Below, one piece after another: positions 55,059 through 63,802 of a DNA stretch of 64,000 nucleotides; position 1 is the stretch's first letter; every line of letters begins with the position of its first letter. The notes below the pieces were generated by a model that had not been told where the DNA came from, did not search any database, and worked only from the letters and a program-made list of their open reading frames with translations. Made by a program: the position numbers and the translations under genes. The DNA lies in the NCBI GenBank assembly GCA_963834405.1, contig CAWIBX010000007.1, positions 620,001 to 684,000 on the forward strand. Reading direction: 5' to 3'. This DNA comes from Bog-473 sp963834405. GTDB taxonomy: Bacteria > Actinomycetota > Acidimicrobiia > Acidimicrobiales > RAAP-2.

Positions 55059-55133
55059 TGGAGCGGAAGACGGGATTCGAACCCGCGACCCTCACCTTGG
55101 CAAGGTGATGCGCTACCGCTGCGCCACTTCCGC
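55059..55133 (-). tRNA. tRNA-Gly (anticodon GCC)
   Basis: The minus strand folds as a full cloverleaf: acceptor GCGGAAG/CTTCCGC, anticodon loop TTGCCAA (GCC) on stem TCACC/GGTGA, T-arm GCGGG-TTCGAAT-CCCGT, discriminator T and encoded CCA. It is the intact parent of the four 3' fragments and the presumed integration site. Confidence 0.95.
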
Positions 55134-55202
55134 GTGGAACACCCACTTTACCGCACCGGCCAGCTCGCAATCGGTGCCACTAGCCCGGGTAGATTCGGAG
55201 CG

Positions 55203-55982
55203 GTGCGGCAGGACGAGACGACGAAGGTGCTGCGCAGTGCGTTCGGCGGGGTGGCCGGGGAATACGACCGGCTCCGCCCGGGACCCTCACCTGAGGCGCT
55301 CGACTGGCTTCTCCCGCCGGCCGCGACCGACGCCCTGGAGATCGGCGCGGGAACGGGCATCCTGACGCGGCTTCTGGCCGAGCGGGTGCCCCACGTCGTA
55401 GCCGTCGAACCCGACGACCGCATGCGCGCCCTGCTTCCGGCGGCACCAGGGGTCGAGGTGCTCGCCGGGTGGGCCGAGGCGCTCCCCGCGTCCGATGCCA
55501 CTGTCGACGTGGTCATCGCGGCCTCGGCATGGCATTGGGTGGACGAGCAGCGGGCGGTCCCCGAGGTGGCTCGGGTGCTGCGATCCGGCGGGCGGCTGGC
55601 GCTGGTGTGGAGCGGTCCTGATCGCTCTGTGGACTGGATGCGCTCGTTGTGGGCCGGCGGCGTGGAGCTCAGTCCCGACGAGAAGGTCGCCGTGGACCAG
55701 CACCGGCGGCGCCGCCACATGGTGAACGTCGACCTGGGCGGAGAGAGCCCGTTCGGGGACCCGGAGACGGCCCTGTTCCGCTGGACCCGGCCGATGTCGA
55801 AGACGGATCTGGTGGCGCTGGCCACGACCTACAGCGGCGTGATCACCATGGCGGAGGAAGCACGCGGCGAACATCTCCGCGCCATGAAGAGCTATCTCGA
55901 CGGTATCGAAGGCCTCGGAGGCACGGACCGCGTCAATGTGCCGATGCGCTCGTACTGTTGGCGCGCCGCCAAGCGAACCTGA
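55203..55982 (+). CDS. SAM-dependent methyltransferase, class I
   Basis: 259 residues from GTG 55203; the frame is open to 55134 but would run over the tRNA promoter. FGGVAGEYDRLRPGPSPEAL, motif I LEIGAGTGILTRLL, AVEPDDRMRALL and ASAWHWVD match the trans-aconitate/ubiquinone-like methyltransferase group. Small-molecule substrate unknown. Confidence 0.88.
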   Translation: MRQDETTKVLRSAFGGVAGEYDRLRPGPSPEALDWLLPPAATDALEIGAGTGILTRLLAERVPHVVAVEPDDRMRALLPAAPGVEVLAGWAEALPASDATVDVVIAASAWHWVDEQRAVPEVARVLRSGGRLALVWSGPDRSVDWMRSLWAGGVELSPDEKVAVDQHRRRRHMVNVDLGGESPFGDPETALFRWTRPMSKTDLVALATTYSGVITMAEEARGEHLRAMKSYLDGIEGLGGTDRVNVPMRSYCWRAAKRT

Positions 55983-56125
55983 CGTTCCTGAGAATCGTCA
56001 TCCATTCGCAAGGTAACTCCACCAACCCACCTAGGTGGCTCTGCTGCCGTCCACAGGTCCACGTCGCACGCTGTGCGGTACCTCCCGAATGGGAGGCGCT
56101 TCAGAGAGACGAAAGGCATTCCTCC

Positions 56126-56497
56126 ATGCACATTCGCTTGCGCCCCGTGCTCGCCATCGGTGCGTTGACCACCGGCCTCGTCGCCGGCGGCGCGTTGGTC
56201 GCCAGCGCGGCCACCACGTCGAGCTCGACGCCGAGTACCACCGCCAACTCGGGCTCCAGCTCGTCGACCAGTACCCCCTCGTCGGGCAGCAACTCCAGCA
56301 CGGGCAACACCGGCGGCTCCAGCTCCGGCAGCTCTAGCTCCGGTTCCGGCAGCTCCAGCTCGGGCAGCGGCTCCGGCTCCACTCGGAACTGCCCCAACAT
56401 GGGCTCCGGCTCCAACGGCGCCCCGACCGGTGGGAGCGGTCACCCCGCGCCGCCCTCCGGCGGGTCGCAGGGCTCGGCAGCGCCGTCCGGGTCGTAG
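56126..56497 (+). CDS. Ser/Gly-rich secreted protein
   Basis: 123 residues. Signal peptide IRLRPVLAIGALTTGLVAGGALVASA, then low-complexity Ser/Gly/Thr repeats ending in a Pro/Gly tail. No catalytic domain; probably a wall-associated spacer. The ATG follows gaaagg. Confidence 0.65.
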   Translation: MHIRLRPVLAIGALTTGLVAGGALVASAATTSSSTPSTTANSGSSSSTSTPSSGSNSSTGNTGGSSSGSSSSGSGSSSSGSGSGSTRNCPNMGSGSNGAPTGGSGHPAPPSGGSQGSAAPSGS

Positions 56498-56629
56498 GGG
56501 CCGCCGCGGAAAATTGATCCCCCCATGAGGCGGGCGCGCGGGCCGGACGCCATCCCCGGCCCGCGCCGCCCGCCCACCGGAAGTCGTCGTCGGCCGGTCT
56601 ACCGGTCGAGAAGCAGCGCCGCGGCCGGA

Positions 56630-58075
56630 TTACGCCGTCACCCCTTCTGCGTCGAGCGCGCACGCCACCAGCTCGACCAGCGCGTCGTCGACGTACCAAG
56701 CCAGTTCCTGCAGTTCGGGCAGGAGGCGCCGGCAGGCGAACAGGCCGAAGTGCACGCCGTCGAGATATGACAGCACCGTCACGTTGACACCCACGCCCTC
56801 GGCGATCGGTCCGACCGGGAACATGTCCACCACATGGCTCCCGGCGCAGAATAGCGAGAAGTCCGGCCCGCGTACGCTCGAGACGACCGCGTTGAACGGC
56901 GGGCGCACCTTGTCGAAGACCCGGGTGCCCGCCATGGCGCGCGCCAGGCGGGTCACCACGGCGGGCAGCGCCAGCTGCGCCAGGTCGCCCACCAGGCGCC
57001 CCCGGTGCAGCTGCTCCTGCTCCTTGGCCACCCGGGACGACTCCGAAATGGCGTCGAGCCGGGCCACCGGGTCGTCCACGTCCGAGGCCAGCGACACGAG
57101 CATGCCCGAGATCTGGTTGCCCAGCGCCTCCCCCTCGTCCTGCGGCCGCGTCGAGACCGGGACCATGGCCGCCAGCGACGAGTCCACCCGTTCCCCCCGC
57201 GCCGCCAGCAGCCGGCGCAGGCCACCCGACACGCAGGCCAGGATCACGTCGTTCACGGTCGCCTCGTACACCCGGCCCACGAACTTCACGTCGTGGAGCG
57301 GCACGGTGAGCGACGCATAGCGCTTGCGGCTACTCACCGCGCCGTTGAAGGACGCCCGCGGCGCGGAGAAGAACCCGGGCGGGGGCTGCTCGCCGCGTCC
57401 GGTCAACGCACGGTTGTGCATGCCGAGGTCCGCCACCGCGTCCACACCGGCCTGGAGGGTCCCGAACGCCGTGCCGGGTTGGCGCGCCAGCGAGGACGCC
57501 GCGTGCAGCAGCATCTGCGCCTGCGAGGGCAGTGGTGGCGGCTTCCATTCCGGCGGCAGCGGCACCACACGCGAGCGCGGCGTGAGGTCCATGAAGGCCG
57601 AGAGCACCGAGGCCCCGCTCACCCCGTCGAGAATGGCGTGATGCACCTTTGCGATCAGCGCGGTCCGCTCCCCTTCCAGGCCCTCCACCACGTACATCTC
57701 CCACAGGGGGCGGTCGGGGTCGAGCCGCCGGCTCATCACCGAGGCCACGAACGCGTCGAGCTCGGCCTTCCCGCCCGGTGACGGCAGGCTGGCCCGCATC
57801 AGGTGGTCGTCCAGCTCGAATTCCGGGTCGTCGACCCACACCGGGTGGTGCAGCCCGAACGGCACCCGGATGGCGCGCTGGCGCAGCGGCGCCACCAGAT
57901 GCAGCCGCTGCGCGATCACCCGCCGGATCTGTGCGTAGCGCGTCGAAGGTGAGAACAGCGAACGCGTGCCTTCCGGCGGGTCGAGGACCAGCACCACGCC
58001 CACGTGCATCGGCGTGGTCGCCGTCTCGAGCGACAGGAACGCCGCGTCCATGCCTTCGAGTGCCTGCATCACCAT
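56630..58075 (-). CDS. Wax ester synthase/diacylglycerol acyltransferase (WS/DGAT)
   Basis: 481 residues. Active site HHAILDG at 145-151 (HHxxxDG), N-terminal LEGMDAAFLSLET and C-terminal NAVVSSVRGPD. Esterifies acyl-CoA to diacylglycerol or fatty alcohol for lipid storage, typical of actinobacteria. Confidence 0.93.
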   Translation of the reverse strand: MVMQALEGMDAAFLSLETATTPMHVGVVLVLDPPEGTRSLFSPSTRYAQIRRVIAQRLHLVAPLRQRAIRVPFGLHHPVWVDDPEFELDDHLMRASLPSPGGKAELDAFVASVMSRRLDPDRPLWEMYVVEGLEGERTALIAKVHHAILDGVSGASVLSAFMDLTPRSRVVPLPPEWKPPPLPSQAQMLLHAASSLARQPGTAFGTLQAGVDAVADLGMHNRALTGRGEQPPPGFFSAPRASFNGAVSSRKRYASLTVPLHDVKFVGRVYEATVNDVILACVSGGLRRLLAARGERVDSSLAAMVPVSTRPQDEGEALGNQISGMLVSLASDVDDPVARLDAISESSRVAKEQEQLHRGRLVGDLAQLALPAVVTRLARAMAGTRVFDKVRPPFNAVVSSVRGPDFSLFCAGSHVVDMFPVGPIAEGVGVNVTVLSYLDGVHFGLFACRRLLPELQELAWYVDDALVELVACALDAEGVTA

Positions 58076-58103
58076 CCCTTCTTATCTCCTTCGTCGCGTC
58101 GCG

Positions 58104-58547
58104 TCATGTGCCGGTGTGCCCGAAGCCCCCCGTCCCCCGCTCCGCCTCGCCCAGATCCTCGACCGGCACCAGGTCGAAGGCGACCTCAGCGACCCGCACC
58201 ACGACGAGTTGGGCGATCCGGTCGCCCCGCGCCACCGTGTAGTCGTGCTCTGGGTCGTGGTTCACGAGCACCACCTGCAGCTCGCCCCGGTAGCCCGAGT
58301 CGATCAGCCCCGGCGTGTTCAGGCACGTTACGCCGTGGCGGAGCGCGAGGCCGCTGCGAGGCAGCACGAGGCCGGCATGCCCGGGCGGGATGGCGACCGC
58401 TACCCCGGTGGGGACGAGGGCTCGCCCACCCCGGGCCGGCAGGACGGCACCGCACCGCGCCATGAGGTCGACGCCGGCGTCGCCCGCACGGGCGTAGGCC
58501 GGCACGGGGAGCTCGTCGTCGAGCCGGTGCAGCGGCACGTGCAGCAT
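58104..58547 (-). CDS. dut: dUTP diphosphatase
   Basis: 147 residues, trimeric dUTPase. Motifs: AGDAGVDL, PRSGLAL, NTPGLIDSGYRGELQV, RGDRIAQLV and C-terminal RGTGGFGHTGT. Hydrolyses dUTP to dUMP. Start at 58547, divergent from orn. Confidence 0.95.
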   Translation of the reverse strand: MLHVPLHRLDDELPVPAYARAGDAGVDLMARCGAVLPARGGRALVPTGVAVAIPPGHAGLVLPRSGLALRHGVTCLNTPGLIDSGYRGELQVVLVNHDPEHDYTVARGDRIAQLVVVRVAEVAFDLVPVEDLGEAERGTGGFGHTGT

Positions 58548-58615
58548 CGTTGGACAGTACTCGGCGCTGCCCGCGTCTCCCCCGCCCTCGCGGCGCGCCG
58601 CGGGAGGCCGGTAGC

Positions 58616-59230
58616 ATGCCGCCCGTGCTCGCCTGGATCGACCTCGAGATGACGGGGCTCGAGCCGGCACGCCACACCATCATCGAAATCGCGTCGCTCG
58701 TCACCGACGACGACCTCACCATCGTCGAGGAGGGCCCCGACCTCGTCGTGCACGCGACGCCCGAGCAGCTCGGCGCCATGGACGACTACGTCCGCACCAT
58801 GCACACGCGCTCGGGGCTCCTCGCCGCGGTGGAGACCTCGACGCTCAGCCTGGCCGACGCCGGCGCGCAGACGCTGGCCTTCTTCAAGAAGCACATCCCC
58901 GAACGGGGGACGGTGCCGCTGGCGGGGAACTCCATCGGCACGGACCGGCGCTTCCTGGCTGTCCAACTACCCGAGCTCGAGGACTATCTCCACTACCGCT
59001 CCGTCGACGTGTCGACCGTCAAGGAGCTCTGCCGGCGCTGGCGGCCCGACCTCTACAAGGCGGCCCCTGTCAAGAAGGGCGGCCACCGGGCCCTGGCCGA
59101 CATCCGCGAGAGCGTGTGCGAGCTGGCCTACTACCGAACCACCCTCTTCGATCTCGCCGCGGGCGCCCCGAGCACAGCGGACCCCGCGGGCGGGGCGGAC
59201 GACGCGGTAGGGACCGAGGAGCAGAAATGA
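58616..59230 (+). CDS. orn: Oligoribonuclease
   Basis: 204 residues, DEDDh exonuclease: WIDLEMTGLEP, GNSIGTDRRFL, YRSVDVSTVKEL and GGHRALADIRES. Degrades RNA dinucleotides, including pGpG from c-di-GMP. ATG preceded by gggagg. Overlaps the acyl-CoA synthetase gene by 4 bp (ATGA). Confidence 0.95.
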   Translation: MPPVLAWIDLEMTGLEPARHTIIEIASLVTDDDLTIVEEGPDLVVHATPEQLGAMDDYVRTMHTRSGLLAAVETSTLSLADAGAQTLAFFKKHIPERGTVPLAGNSIGTDRRFLAVQLPELEDYLHYRSVDVSTVKELCRRWRPDLYKAAPVKKGGHRALADIRESVCELAYYRTTLFDLAAGAPSTADPAGGADDAVGTEEQK

Positions 59231-61065
59231 CACAGACCAACAGCACCAACAGCACCGGCAGCACCGACGGCGCCGACAGCACCGGCAAGGACACGCCCTC
59301 CATGACCATCGGGGAGGCCAACGCACAGCTGACCGCGGCCGGGCAGCTCTTCGAAATGGAAGAGCTCGATATACGCGGCGTGCCCACCCGCGTCTGGAAG
59401 AACGCGCCGCCCTCGCTGCGCGCCGTCTTCGACCTGTCCCTCGCCCACGGGGACGCCGTCTTCCTCGTCTACGAGGACGAGCGCACCACGTTCGCCGAGC
59501 ACTACCGCATCGCCTCCTCGCTCGCGCACCGCCTGCGTAGCGCCTTCGGGGTCGAGCAGGGCGACCGGGTGGCCATCATCATGCGCAACCTGCCCGAGTG
59601 GGTCATGGCCTTCTGGGCCGCCACGCTCGCCGGGGCGGTGGTGGTCCCGCTCAACGCGTGGTGGAGCGGCGAGGAGCTCCACTACGGCCTGGAGGACTCG
59701 GGTTCCAAGGTCGCCTTCCTCGATACGGAGCGGGCCAAGCGCATCCGGCCCTTCCTGGGCGGGCTGAACGACCTGCGCGCCGTCGTGGTGGCCGACGAGC
59801 ACCGCAGCGCGACCACCGCCAACCTCGTGGTGCGCGAGCCGGGCGAGGGGTCGGCGCCGGTGCCCGAATGGCCCTTCCCGCTGGCGGTCGGCGACGTCGA
59901 CCCGGCCGCCGCGCCCCCCGACGTCAGCATCGACCCCGAGGACGACGCCACCATCTTCTATACGTCGGGCACCACGGGGCGGCCCAAGGGGGCGGTGGGC
60001 ACCCACCGCAACATGTGCACCAACCTCATGAGCCTCTTCTTCCTCAACACCCGCGGTGCGCTGCGCTTCGGGACGTCCCTCGCCCCCACGGACGAGCAGA
60101 CGCAGCCCGCCATGCTCCTGTCGGTCCCGCTGTTCCACGCCACGGGGTGCCACTCCATCATGGTCACCAACACGGCCGCCGGCGGGAAGATCGTGATGAT
60201 GCACCACTTCGACCCCGCGCGCGCCCTCGAGTTGATCGAGCGGGAGAAGATCGGCACCTTCGGCGGCGTCCCGGCCATGGTGATGCAGGTGCTCGACTCG
60301 CCCAGCTTCTCCAAGTACGACACCTCGTCCATCCGCGGCGTGTCCTACGGCGGCGCGCCCGCCCCGCCCGACCTGGTGCGCCGCATCCGCGAGGCGTGGC
60401 CCGTGGGCCAGCCCTCCAACGGCTACGGGCTGACCGAGACCTCGTCGGTCACCTCCATGAACTCCGGCGGCGACTACTTGGCCAAGCCGGAGAGCGTGGG
60501 GCCGCCGGTGCCGGTCTGCGACGTGGCCGTCGTGCCCGAGGACTGGGCGGGCGAGGAGCCCCCGGACACGGTGCCGCACGGGCGCGACGTCCGCGGCGAG
60601 CTGTGGGTCAAGGGCCCCAACGTCGTGCGCGGCTACTGGCAACGCCCGGAGGAGACGGCCAAGACGTTCACGCGGGGGTGGCTGCACACCGGCGACGTCG
60701 CCGAGCTCGATCAGGACAACTTCATCTACATCGTCGACCGCGCTAAGGACATGATCATCCGGGGCGGCGAGAACGTGTACTCGGTGCAGGTCGAGTCCGC
60801 GCTCTTCGAGCACCCCGCCGTGGCCGACGCCGCCGTCATCGGCGTGCCCGACCCGACGCTGGGCGAGGAGGTGGGCGCAGTGGTCGTGCTGCGGCCGGGC
60901 GCCAAGGTGACGGCGGAAGAGCTGGGGCTGCACGTGAAGGCCCGGCTGGCGGGCTTCATGGTGCCGACCCGCATCTGGTTCCGCACCGAACCGCTGCCCC
61001 GCAACCCGCAGGGCAAGGTCCTCAAGCGCGAGCTGCGCGACGAGCTGGTGGGCCCGGCGGACTAA
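59227..61065 (+). CDS. Acyl-CoA synthetase (AMP-forming)
   Basis: 612 residues. A3 motif FYTSGTTGRPKGAV, NGYGLTETSS, GWLHTGDVAELD and RGGENVYSVQVE; Lys in PRNPQGKVLKREL. Activates a carboxylic acid with ATP and CoA. The about 50-residue Ser/Thr/Asp-rich N-terminus is unusual. ATGA overlap with orn. Confidence 0.93.
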   Translation: MTQTNSTNSTGSTDGADSTGKDTPSMTIGEANAQLTAAGQLFEMEELDIRGVPTRVWKNAPPSLRAVFDLSLAHGDAVFLVYEDERTTFAEHYRIASSLAHRLRSAFGVEQGDRVAIIMRNLPEWVMAFWAATLAGAVVVPLNAWWSGEELHYGLEDSGSKVAFLDTERAKRIRPFLGGLNDLRAVVVADEHRSATTANLVVREPGEGSAPVPEWPFPLAVGDVDPAAAPPDVSIDPEDDATIFYTSGTTGRPKGAVGTHRNMCTNLMSLFFLNTRGALRFGTSLAPTDEQTQPAMLLSVPLFHATGCHSIMVTNTAAGGKIVMMHHFDPARALELIEREKIGTFGGVPAMVMQVLDSPSFSKYDTSSIRGVSYGGAPAPPDLVRRIREAWPVGQPSNGYGLTETSSVTSMNSGGDYLAKPESVGPPVPVCDVAVVPEDWAGEEPPDTVPHGRDVRGELWVKGPNVVRGYWQRPEETAKTFTRGWLHTGDVAELDQDNFIYIVDRAKDMIIRGGENVYSVQVESALFEHPAVADAAVIGVPDPTLGEEVGAVVVLRPGAKVTAEELGLHVKARLAGFMVPTRIWFRTEPLPRNPQGKVLKRELRDELVGPAD

Positions 61066-61076
61066 CTGTCGACTGA

Positions 61077-61315
61077 TCAGCCGCGTGGGCGGCCGGTGAG
61101 CCCGAGCAGGCGGTCGAGCAGCGGGGCATCCTTCCAAGCCGCGGCGCACGCCGCGGCGACGATGGCCTCGAAGCTCCCGACGGGGTCGTCGCCTCGGGCC
61201 GGTGCCCGGTGGTGAAGGTGGCCGGGAGGACGACGTCTCACTGGTCGTCGCGGATCTGGGCCACCACCCGGGCCAGGGCCCGGTCGGCCAGGACGAAGAC
61301 ATCGGGTTCTGGCAT
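61077..61315 (-). pseudogene. Truncated TIGR03086/maleylpyruvate-isomerase-like fragment
   Basis: Starts MPEPDVFVLADRALARVVAQ then IRDDQ followed by TGA where TGG (Trp) is expected, DVVLPATFTTG continues in phase, and a last piece one phase off (GSFEAIVAAACAAAW, LGLTGRP) ends at 61077. Nonsense, frameshift and large deletion, so inactive. Confidence 0.5.
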
Positions 61316-61366
61316 CCCCCCATTGTCACGCGCGGGTGCGTCGACGCGACCGTGCCGCGCGCCGGC

Positions 61367-62002
61367 TCAGCGGTTGGGCTGAGGCGTCACCCGCAGGTAG
61401 GGCTTGAGGGCCTTCCAGCCCTTGGGGAACCGGTCCTTCGCCTCGTCGTCGCTGACCGCGGGCACGATGATGACGTCGTCCCCCTCGGTCCAGTTGACCG
61501 GCGTGGCCACCTTGTAGTCGGCCGTCAGCTGGAGCGAGTCCAGGACGCGGAGGATCTCCTCCACGTTGCGCCCCGTGGAGGCGGGGTAGGTCAGCGTGAG
61601 CTTGACCTTCTTGTCCGGCCCGATGATGAACACCGAACGCACCGTGAGGGTGTCGTTGGCGTTGGGGTGGATCATGTCGTAGAGGTCCGAGACCTTGCGG
61701 TCCTCGTCGCCGATGAGGGGGAACGACAACGCGGCCCCCTGCGTCTCCTCTATGTCGCCGGCCCATCCCTTGTGCGACTCCACCGAGTCGACCGACAGGC
61801 CGATCAGCTTGGCGTTGCGCTTGTCGAATTCGGGCTTGGCCTTGGAGAACGCACCGAGCTCGGTCGTGCAGACCGGGGTGAAGTCCTTGGGGTGGGAGAA
61901 GAGGATCCCCCAGCTGTCGCCGAGCCACTCGTGGAAATTGATCGTGCCTTCAGTGGTGTCGGCCGTGAAGTCGGGGGCGGTGTCCCCGAGGCGTACTGCC
62001 AT
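61367..62002 (-). CDS. 1-Cys peroxiredoxin (Prx6-type)
   Basis: 211 residues. Peroxidatic Cys-45 in FTPVCTTE, DSVESHKGW, then YPASTGRNVEEILRVLDSLQL and the Prx6 C-terminal dimer domain (PVNWTEGDDVIIVP). Reduces peroxides in the cytosol. Confidence 0.95.
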   Translation of the reverse strand: MAVRLGDTAPDFTADTTEGTINFHEWLGDSWGILFSHPKDFTPVCTTELGAFSKAKPEFDKRNAKLIGLSVDSVESHKGWAGDIEETQGAALSFPLIGDEDRKVSDLYDMIHPNANDTLTVRSVFIIGPDKKVKLTLTYPASTGRNVEEILRVLDSLQLTADYKVATPVNWTEGDDVIIVPAVSDDEAKDRFPKGWKALKPYLRVTPQPNR

Positions 62003-62189
62003 TTGTCCTCCTGTGACTAGAGATGCTGTTTCGTGAGGGCTGTGACCTTACCGGTTGCCGCGGCAATAGTCGACATGTTTGGTCATCTTTCAGGCCAACG
62101 GGCCGGGGCCGTTGAATTGCGCCCCCACCAGGGCTTCCCCCCCGGCTCCATGTGCGGGGAGGACGCGGGCACCGTGGGAGAATGCCCCC

Positions 62190-63023
62190 ATGACCAGCCC
62201 GCCGCCCCCCGCTGCACCCGAGGACGGCGCCGCCTCCTACGTCCCCTACAAGACCGACACCCTCGTGGTCGAGCGCGACGGGCCGGTCCAGGTCGTGACG
62301 ATCGACCGGCCCGAGCGGCGCAACGCCGTGGACAGCCTGTGCGCCGACCACCTGCGGGAGACGTTCCAGGCCTTCGACCAAGACCCCGCCCGCTCGGTGG
62401 CCGTGCTCACCGGCACGGGCGGCACGTTCTGCGCCGGGGCGGACCTCAAGGCGATCGCCGAGGGGGACCGCCGCCCCATTCCCGACCGCGGCCCGGGCCC
62501 GATGGGACCGACCCGCCTGACGCTGTCCAAGCCGGTCATCGCGGCCGTCGAGGGCTACGCGGTGGCCGGTGGGATCGAGCTGGCCCTGTGGTGCGACCTG
62601 CGGGTGGCGGCCGAGGACGCCGTTTTCGGCGTGTTCTGCCGGCGCTTCGGGGTCCCGCTGTGCGACCTCGGCACGGTGCGCCTGCCCCGGCTCATCGGGC
62701 ACAGCCGCGCCATGGACCTGATCCTGACGGGCCGCGCCGTGTCCGGCCCCGAGGCCCTCGATATCGGGCTGGCCAACCGGGTGACGCCGTCGAGCGGCGC
62801 GCTCGACGAGGCCGTCGCCCTCGCCCACCAGCTGGCGGTGCTCCCGCAGGTCTGCCTGCGCTCCGACCGCATGAGCGCGCTCGAGCAGTGGGGCATGAGC
62901 GAGGAGGAGGCCGCCCTCAACGAGGCGCGCCGCGGGCGTGACGTCATCCGCAGCGGCGAGACGCTGGCCGGGGCGGCCAGGTTCGCAGAGGGGGCCGGCC
63001 GCGGTGGCGCTGCACTCGGCTGA
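62190..63023 (+). CDS. Enoyl-CoA hydratase/isomerase (crotonase family)
   Basis: 277 residues. VVTIDRPERRNAVDS, oxyanion-hole FCAGADLKAIAEG and EGYAVAGGIELALWCDLRVAAE, as in enoyl-CoA hydratases. Likely fatty-acid or CoA-ester metabolism. The HAD gene starts inside its 3' end. Confidence 0.92.
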   Translation: MTSPPPPAAPEDGAASYVPYKTDTLVVERDGPVQVVTIDRPERRNAVDSLCADHLRETFQAFDQDPARSVAVLTGTGGTFCAGADLKAIAEGDRRPIPDRGPGPMGPTRLTLSKPVIAAVEGYAVAGGIELALWCDLRVAAEDAVFGVFCRRFGVPLCDLGTVRLPRLIGHSRAMDLILTGRAVSGPEALDIGLANRVTPSSGALDEAVALAHQLAVLPQVCLRSDRMSALEQWGMSEEEAALNEARRGRDVIRSGETLAGAARFAEGAGRGGAALG

Positions 63024-63729
63024 CCGCGGGCCCGGGCCGGACGACGCGGCCGGCCGCACCACGGTCGCCGCCTTCGACTTCGATGGCACCCTGACCGACT
63101 CGGGCAGCGTGATCCCGTTCCTCGTCAACCTGCGCGGCCCGTGGCCCGTGCTGCGCGCGGTTGTCCGCCTCGCCCCGGGTCTGCTCCGGGCCGCCGTCGT
63201 GGGCGGCACCGTGGCCGACGACGTCAAGGAGAAGCTCTTCACCCGTCTGCTCGGCGGACTGCCGGTCGAGGAGGTCGATCGCCGCGCCGCCGAGTTCGCC
63301 GCCCGCTACCTGCGACGCCACCTGCGCGAGGACGCCCGCCGCCGCCTGGACTGGCACCGGGAACAGGGGCACCACACGCTGATCGTCTCCGCCTCGCCCG
63401 AGGCCTACGTCGGTCCGGCCGGCGAGCTGCTCGGCGTGGACGGCGTGCTGGCCACCCGTCTCGCCGTCGGCGGGGGCGGCCTGCTCACCGGCGGCTACGA
63501 GGGCAAGAACTGCCGCGGCGCCGAGAAGTACGCGCGCCTGGTCGTCCACCTCCGCTCCCAGGGTCTGCTGTCGAACAACGGCGGCGCGCAACCGGTGCTG
63601 TGGGCCTATGGCAACAGCCGCGGTGACCTGCGTCTGCTCAACGCGGCGGACCACGGTGTCGACGCCGGACACCTGGGGCCACTCGGCCGCTTGCGCAGGT
63701 TCCCGCGCCTGCGCGACGTCGCGGCCTGA
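63004..63729 (+). CDS. HAD-superfamily phosphatase (SerB-like, class IB)
   Basis: 241 residues from GTG 63004. Motif I AAFDFDGTLTDSGS, helical cap, motif II VSASPEAYV and motif IV YGNSRGDLRLL. Phosphatase acting on a small phosphate ester or lipid head group. Overlaps the hydratase by 20 bp. Confidence 0.88.
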   Translation: MALHSADRGPGPDDAAGRTTVAAFDFDGTLTDSGSVIPFLVNLRGPWPVLRAVVRLAPGLLRAAVVGGTVADDVKEKLFTRLLGGLPVEEVDRRAAEFAARYLRRHLREDARRRLDWHREQGHHTLIVSASPEAYVGPAGELLGVDGVLATRLAVGGGGLLTGGYEGKNCRGAEKYARLVVHLRSQGLLSNNGGAQPVLWAYGNSRGDLRLLNAADHGVDAGHLGPLGRLRRFPRLRDVAA

Positions 63730-63802
63730 GCGCCAGCGCGCCGCTGGTATTGGCCGTCTTAGGGTCCACCATAGGTTAATACGCGCGTTGTAGACTCTCC
63801 AT

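Larger units (their letters stand above)
27339..55133. mobile_element. tRNA-Gly-associated composite genomic island
   Basis: The interval runs from the outermost degenerate copy of the tRNA-Gly 3' half to the intact tRNA-Gly gene. Internal copies at 41.69, 47.34 and 52.30 kb divide it into four units of about 14, 5.5, 5 and 2.7 kb. The DNA is visibly less GC-rich than the flanks and rich in remnants and IS sequences. No integrase is recognisable inside. Boundaries are inferred from the repeats; the left limit could be further out (see the site at 21346). Confidence 0.65.

Noticed and set aside
56210..56390. agctccggc-type tandem repeats
   Set aside because: Codon-level Ser/Gly repeats inside a secreted protein gene, not a separate repeat element.
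59131..61329. 732-codon minus-strand frame opposite the acyl-CoA synthetase
   Set aside because: His/Asp/Gly-rich shadow of the plus-strand gene; no domain recognised.
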